DNA from: Phytoactinopolyspora halophila
GTDB lineage: Bacteria > Actinomycetota > Actinomycetes > Jiangellales > Jiangellaceae
Length of the DNA: 64,000 nt
Direction: 5' to 3'
Assembly (NCBI RefSeq): GCF_003287285.1
Contig: NZ_QMIG01000001.1
Location: 248,001-312,000, forward strand
Positions 61,547-64,000 of the stretch are shown here, piece by piece; positions within the stretch are counted from its first letter, which is position 1, and every line of letters starts with the position of its first letter. The notes under the pieces are model-generated. The model did no database searches. It saw nothing but the letters and a program-made list of their open reading frames with translations, and was not told where the DNA came from. Both the position numbers and the translations under genes were made by a program.

Positions 61547-62992
61547 TCAGGCGTTGACCTCGTCCGTGTTGGACTCCGCCAGCGCGTCGAGCCGGCTCCG
61601 GGCGTCCTCTCCGGAGTAGATGTCCTGGAGCGCGACCGCCCAGTTCTCGGTGGTCTCGAAGAACTTCGTTTGCGGCGTGAACTGGATTTCCGTGCTGTCG
61701 ATGACTTTCTCGAAGGTTTCGAGATAGCCCGGGAAATCGCCGAGTGTCTCCTTGAACGCTCCATCGAAGACGGATGCGCGGGTGGGATCCGCGAAGGCCG
61801 ACTCGCGCACGGCGTCCGACATCGCTTCCTTGCCCGTCGCCCACTGGATGAACAGCCACGCGGCGAGCTTCTTCTGCGACGCAGAGTTCATCGCCAGCGA
61901 CCACGTCCACAGATTCGTCGCGTAGCTGCCGTCGGGACCGGCCGGACCGGGATGCCAGGCGAGGTTCCCGGCTTCCTGGCTTTCACCCGGCCGGTTCTGC
62001 GGATACGTCGCGGAATCGGCGTCGAACACCATCATCGCCGTGCCGTTGCCGAGATCACGAGTGGCGTCCGGGTACTCGTACGTGGTCCACGACGTCGGCC
62101 CGGCCTCCCGGGCGAGCTCCACCCACTTGCGGGTGAAGTCCACCGCCTTCTCCGAGTTCATCGCCGCGACGAGCTCGTCGCCGTCGACCTCGTAGTCGAC
62201 CGCGCCCTCTCGGCTGTACTGGGTCATGAACCCGGGATGGATCGTCGCCCATGACCGCGATCCGCGGAACGCCACACCGTAGCGGCTCTCCGACCGGTCG
62301 GTGAGATCGATGGCCAGCTGGATGAAATCGTCGAACGTCTCCGCTGGCTTGATGCCCCGCCGATCGAACTCCGCCTTGTTGTACGCGACGACGTTGGTCT
62401 CGAAGCCCCAGGGGATCGCCCACTGACCTCCGGTGCCCAGCGGGCTTCCTTGCTGGAAGTCCCACCGCGTGGCCATGCGCAAGCCCTCGTAGATGTCCTC
62501 GAAGTCGTACTCGTCGCTGGTGGCCGAGGAATTCTCCAGCCACGGATCGAGATCTTCCAGCCACCCTGGAGGGCCGTATGTCCAGATGAAGTAGGCACCG
62601 ATCATAAAGACGTCGTGCTCGCCACTGCCGCCAGCGAGTTCGGTGTTCAGCTTGGTGAAGTAATCCGCCTCGGGCACGAGCTCGGTCTCGACCTCGATCC
62701 CGGTCAGCTCGGTGAAGTCCTTCAGCAAGGGCTGGAAGCTCTGCTGGTAGGGATGCGGTGTCTGGAGGATCTTGATGCTCTCCCCCTCCGCCTTCTTCCA
62801 GTCAAAGCCGCCGCTCACCTCGTCGGCGGCGCTGCCTTCGTCGCTCGTCGTGCCGCCGCCGACACCGCACGCGGGCAGCAGGGAAGCCAGTGCCGCACCT
62901 CCACCGGCGACGCCCAGGTACTTGAGAAGATCACGACGGCCTAGGCGGCGGCCGCCGTTCTGCGGTTGGAACGAAGAGCTGCGTACGGTCAT
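61547..62992 (-). CDS. Tat-exported lipoprotein sugar/polyol-binding protein
   Basis: A 481-residue solute-binding protein. Its N-terminus has a twin-arginine signal (GRRDLLKYLG) and lipobox LLPACGVG (Cys about 42), so it is predicted to be exported folded and lipid-anchored. It resembles the SmoE-like polyol binders: HPYQQSFQPLLKDF, GSGEHDVFMIGAY, WAIPWGFETNVVAYNK and YGVAFRGSRSW. It belongs to the importer encoded just downstream. Confidence 0.92.
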   Translation of the reverse strand: MTVRSSSFQPQNGGRRLGRRDLLKYLGVAGGGAALASLLPACGVGGGTTSDEGSAADEVSGGFDWKKAEGESIKILQTPHPYQQSFQPLLKDFTELTGIEVETELVPEADYFTKLNTELAGGSGEHDVFMIGAYFIWTYGPPGWLEDLDPWLENSSATSDEYDFEDIYEGLRMATRWDFQQGSPLGTGGQWAIPWGFETNVVAYNKAEFDRRGIKPAETFDDFIQLAIDLTDRSESRYGVAFRGSRSWATIHPGFMTQYSREGAVDYEVDGDELVAAMNSEKAVDFTRKWVELAREAGPTSWTTYEYPDATRDLGNGTAMMVFDADSATYPQNRPGESQEAGNLAWHPGPAGPDGSYATNLWTWSLAMNSASQKKLAAWLFIQWATGKEAMSDAVRESAFADPTRASVFDGAFKETLGDFPGYLETFEKVIDSTEIQFTPQTKFFETTENWAVALQDIYSGEDARSRLDALAESNTDEVNA

Positions 62993-63096
62993 GTCACTGC
63001 TCCAGTCAGGTCAGATGGTCTCGGGGATGTCGGCTGGTGTGCTCGAACGTCGAACCTTCGCGCTCCGCCACGGGGACGTCATGTGCGAAGAGCACG

Positions 63097-64000
63097 TCAC
63101 TCGGGAATGAGGGAAACCTTGATGGACTGCGTGCCGTCGGCCACGAGCTCCAGTCCGTCCTGGAAATCCGCGAGCGGAAGCTGGTGGGTGCAGATCTCGT
63201 TCATGGGCAATCGCCCGGACTCGACCATGCGGATCGCTGCTGGCCAGCACTCGGGGCCGAGATGAGCGCCCAGGACGTCGAGCTCCTTGTCGTCGCTGAT
63301 GATGCTCCAATCGACCGTTACGTCATCCTTGAACACGCTGTACTCGACGAAGGTGCCGAGCTTGCGCAACAGGTTGAGCCCTTGCGGCACGGCTGATGGA
63401 TGTCCCGTGCCTTCGAGGTAGACGTCGGCGCCATATCCCCCGGTCAAATCGCGCACGATGGGTTCGGGGTCAGTGTTCGAGACGTTGACGGTGAGATCGG
63501 CGCCACACTTCTCGGCCAGGGCGAGCTTCGCGTCGGATACGTCGAGGGCGACCACGCGAGCCGGGAACTTCGCGACCGCACCCGCGATCATGCCGAGCCC
63601 GATCGGGCCGCAGCCCGCGACCACCACCACATCGTCGAACCGGATGCCTGCGCGCTCCACGGCGTGCAGCGCGCAGGAGAGCGGCTCGACGAAGGCGGCA
63701 TGGGCGGGCGAGAGTTCGCCACTCACGCGATAGACGCGTGCTTCCGGCGGGAAGGTCATGTACGACGCCATCGCGCCCGGGGTGCGGCGCTTGAACCCGT
63801 AGAGGTCGTGTGGTGCGCACATCCAGTACTGACCGCGCGTGCAATACCGGCACTGCCAGCACGGCACGATCTGTTCCGAGACGACACGATCTCCGGGCTC
63901 GACACCCCACTTCTCGCGCGCCGCGTCGTCGAGAGCGACGACCCGTCCGGTGAACTCGTGGCCCGGGATGACCCGGGTCTCGGCCCAGGCGGGCCGGATG
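63097..64000 (-). CDS. Zinc-dependent dehydrogenase (sorbitol/threonine dehydrogenase family), partial
   Basis: The 3' 301 codons of an MDR-superfamily dehydrogenase whose start lies beyond the window. Visible parts are GHEFTG (catalytic zinc His-Glu), the structural zinc Cys set PCWQCRYCTRG...WMC, and a Rossmann domain with VVVVAGCGPIGLGMIAGAVAKF and ALDVSDAKL. The protein likely oxidises a polyol to a ketose using NAD. It is upstream of and co-directional with the importer and kinases, so it supplies the first catabolic step. Confidence 0.92.
   Translation of the reverse strand, partial: IRPAWAETRVIPGHEFTGRVVALDDAAREKWGVEPGDRVVSEQIVPCWQCRYCTRGQYWMCAPHDLYGFKRRTPGAMASYMTFPPEARVYRVSGELSPAHAAFVEPLSCALHAVERAGIRFDDVVVVAGCGPIGLGMIAGAVAKFPARVVALDVSDAKLALAEKCGADLTVNVSNTDPEPIVRDLTGGYGADVYLEGTGHPSAVPQGLNLLRKLGTFVEYSVFKDDVTVDWSIISDDKELDVLGAHLGPECWPAAIRMVESGRLPMNEICTHQLPLADFQDGLELVADGTQSIKVSLIPE

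Overview
The window is high-GC DNA from an actinomycete (Actinomycetota). This rests on the base composition, frequent GTG starts, ATGA/GTGA/TTGA gene overlaps, two probable F420-type flavoenzymes, streptogrisin-like secreted proteases, a DUF3152 protein, and blocks typical of actinobacterial chromosomes (argS-lysA; phosphomannomutase-Trm112-SIS-manA; RDD-SpoIIM-DUF58). I cannot name the genus. It reads as a conserved chromosomal backbone into which accessory blocks have been placed; no phage, transposase or CRISPR gene was found.

1-8.3 kb: a DUF58 gene, a secreted S1 protease, a three-gene carbohydrate ABC importer with a DasR-like operator upstream, then SpoIIM and RDD membrane proteins. 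8.4-17.8 kb: manA, then a minus-strand alpha-glucan/oligosaccharide operon (ROK repressor, two permeases, binding protein, a terminator-like hairpin, GH15 and GH31 enzymes). 17.8-18.1 kb: repeat-rich spacer. 18.1-26.3 kb: SIS isomerase, Trm112, phosphomannomutase, MarR, lysA, argS, DoxX, methionine aminopeptidase and tRNA-Arg(CCG). 26.3-27.6 kb: a small vapBC island with a duplicated 109-bp segment and a degenerate copy of the tRNA 3' end.

27.6-32.6 kb: an LLM-type oxidoreductase, a LysR regulator, a second secreted S1 protease, a DUF3152 protein and a PPOX-type oxidoreductase. 32.7-39.8 kb: three tandem paralogous chymotrypsin-fold proteins, each with export signal, prodomain, S1 domain, Ig-like or acidic stalk and a C-terminal sortase signal. 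Two keep the catalytic triad; the third has lost both His and Ser and looks like an anchored pseudoprotease. This is the most unusual locus in the window.

40-46.4 kb: a five-gene peptide/nickel-family ABC importer, divergent from an ArsR/SmtB regulator with a perfect operator at the importer promoter, then a perfect 57-bp x 8 tandem array. 46.4-53.3 kb: a large FAD/Fe-S 2-hydroxyacid dehydrogenase, a PLP trans-sulfuration enzyme, an MFS exporter with a divergent MarR regulator, and a GNAT gene whose 3' end lies in a tandem repeat. 53.5-64 kb: one long minus-strand polyol/ketose operon (zinc dehydrogenase, Tat-lipoprotein binding protein, two permeases, two ATPases, DhaK-DhaL kinase, RpiB-type isomerase, FGGY kinase), which resembles tetritol/erythrulose utilisation pathways. 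Coordinates of starts are my choices from start codons, ribosome-binding sequences and overlaps; functions are inferred from motifs without database searches.
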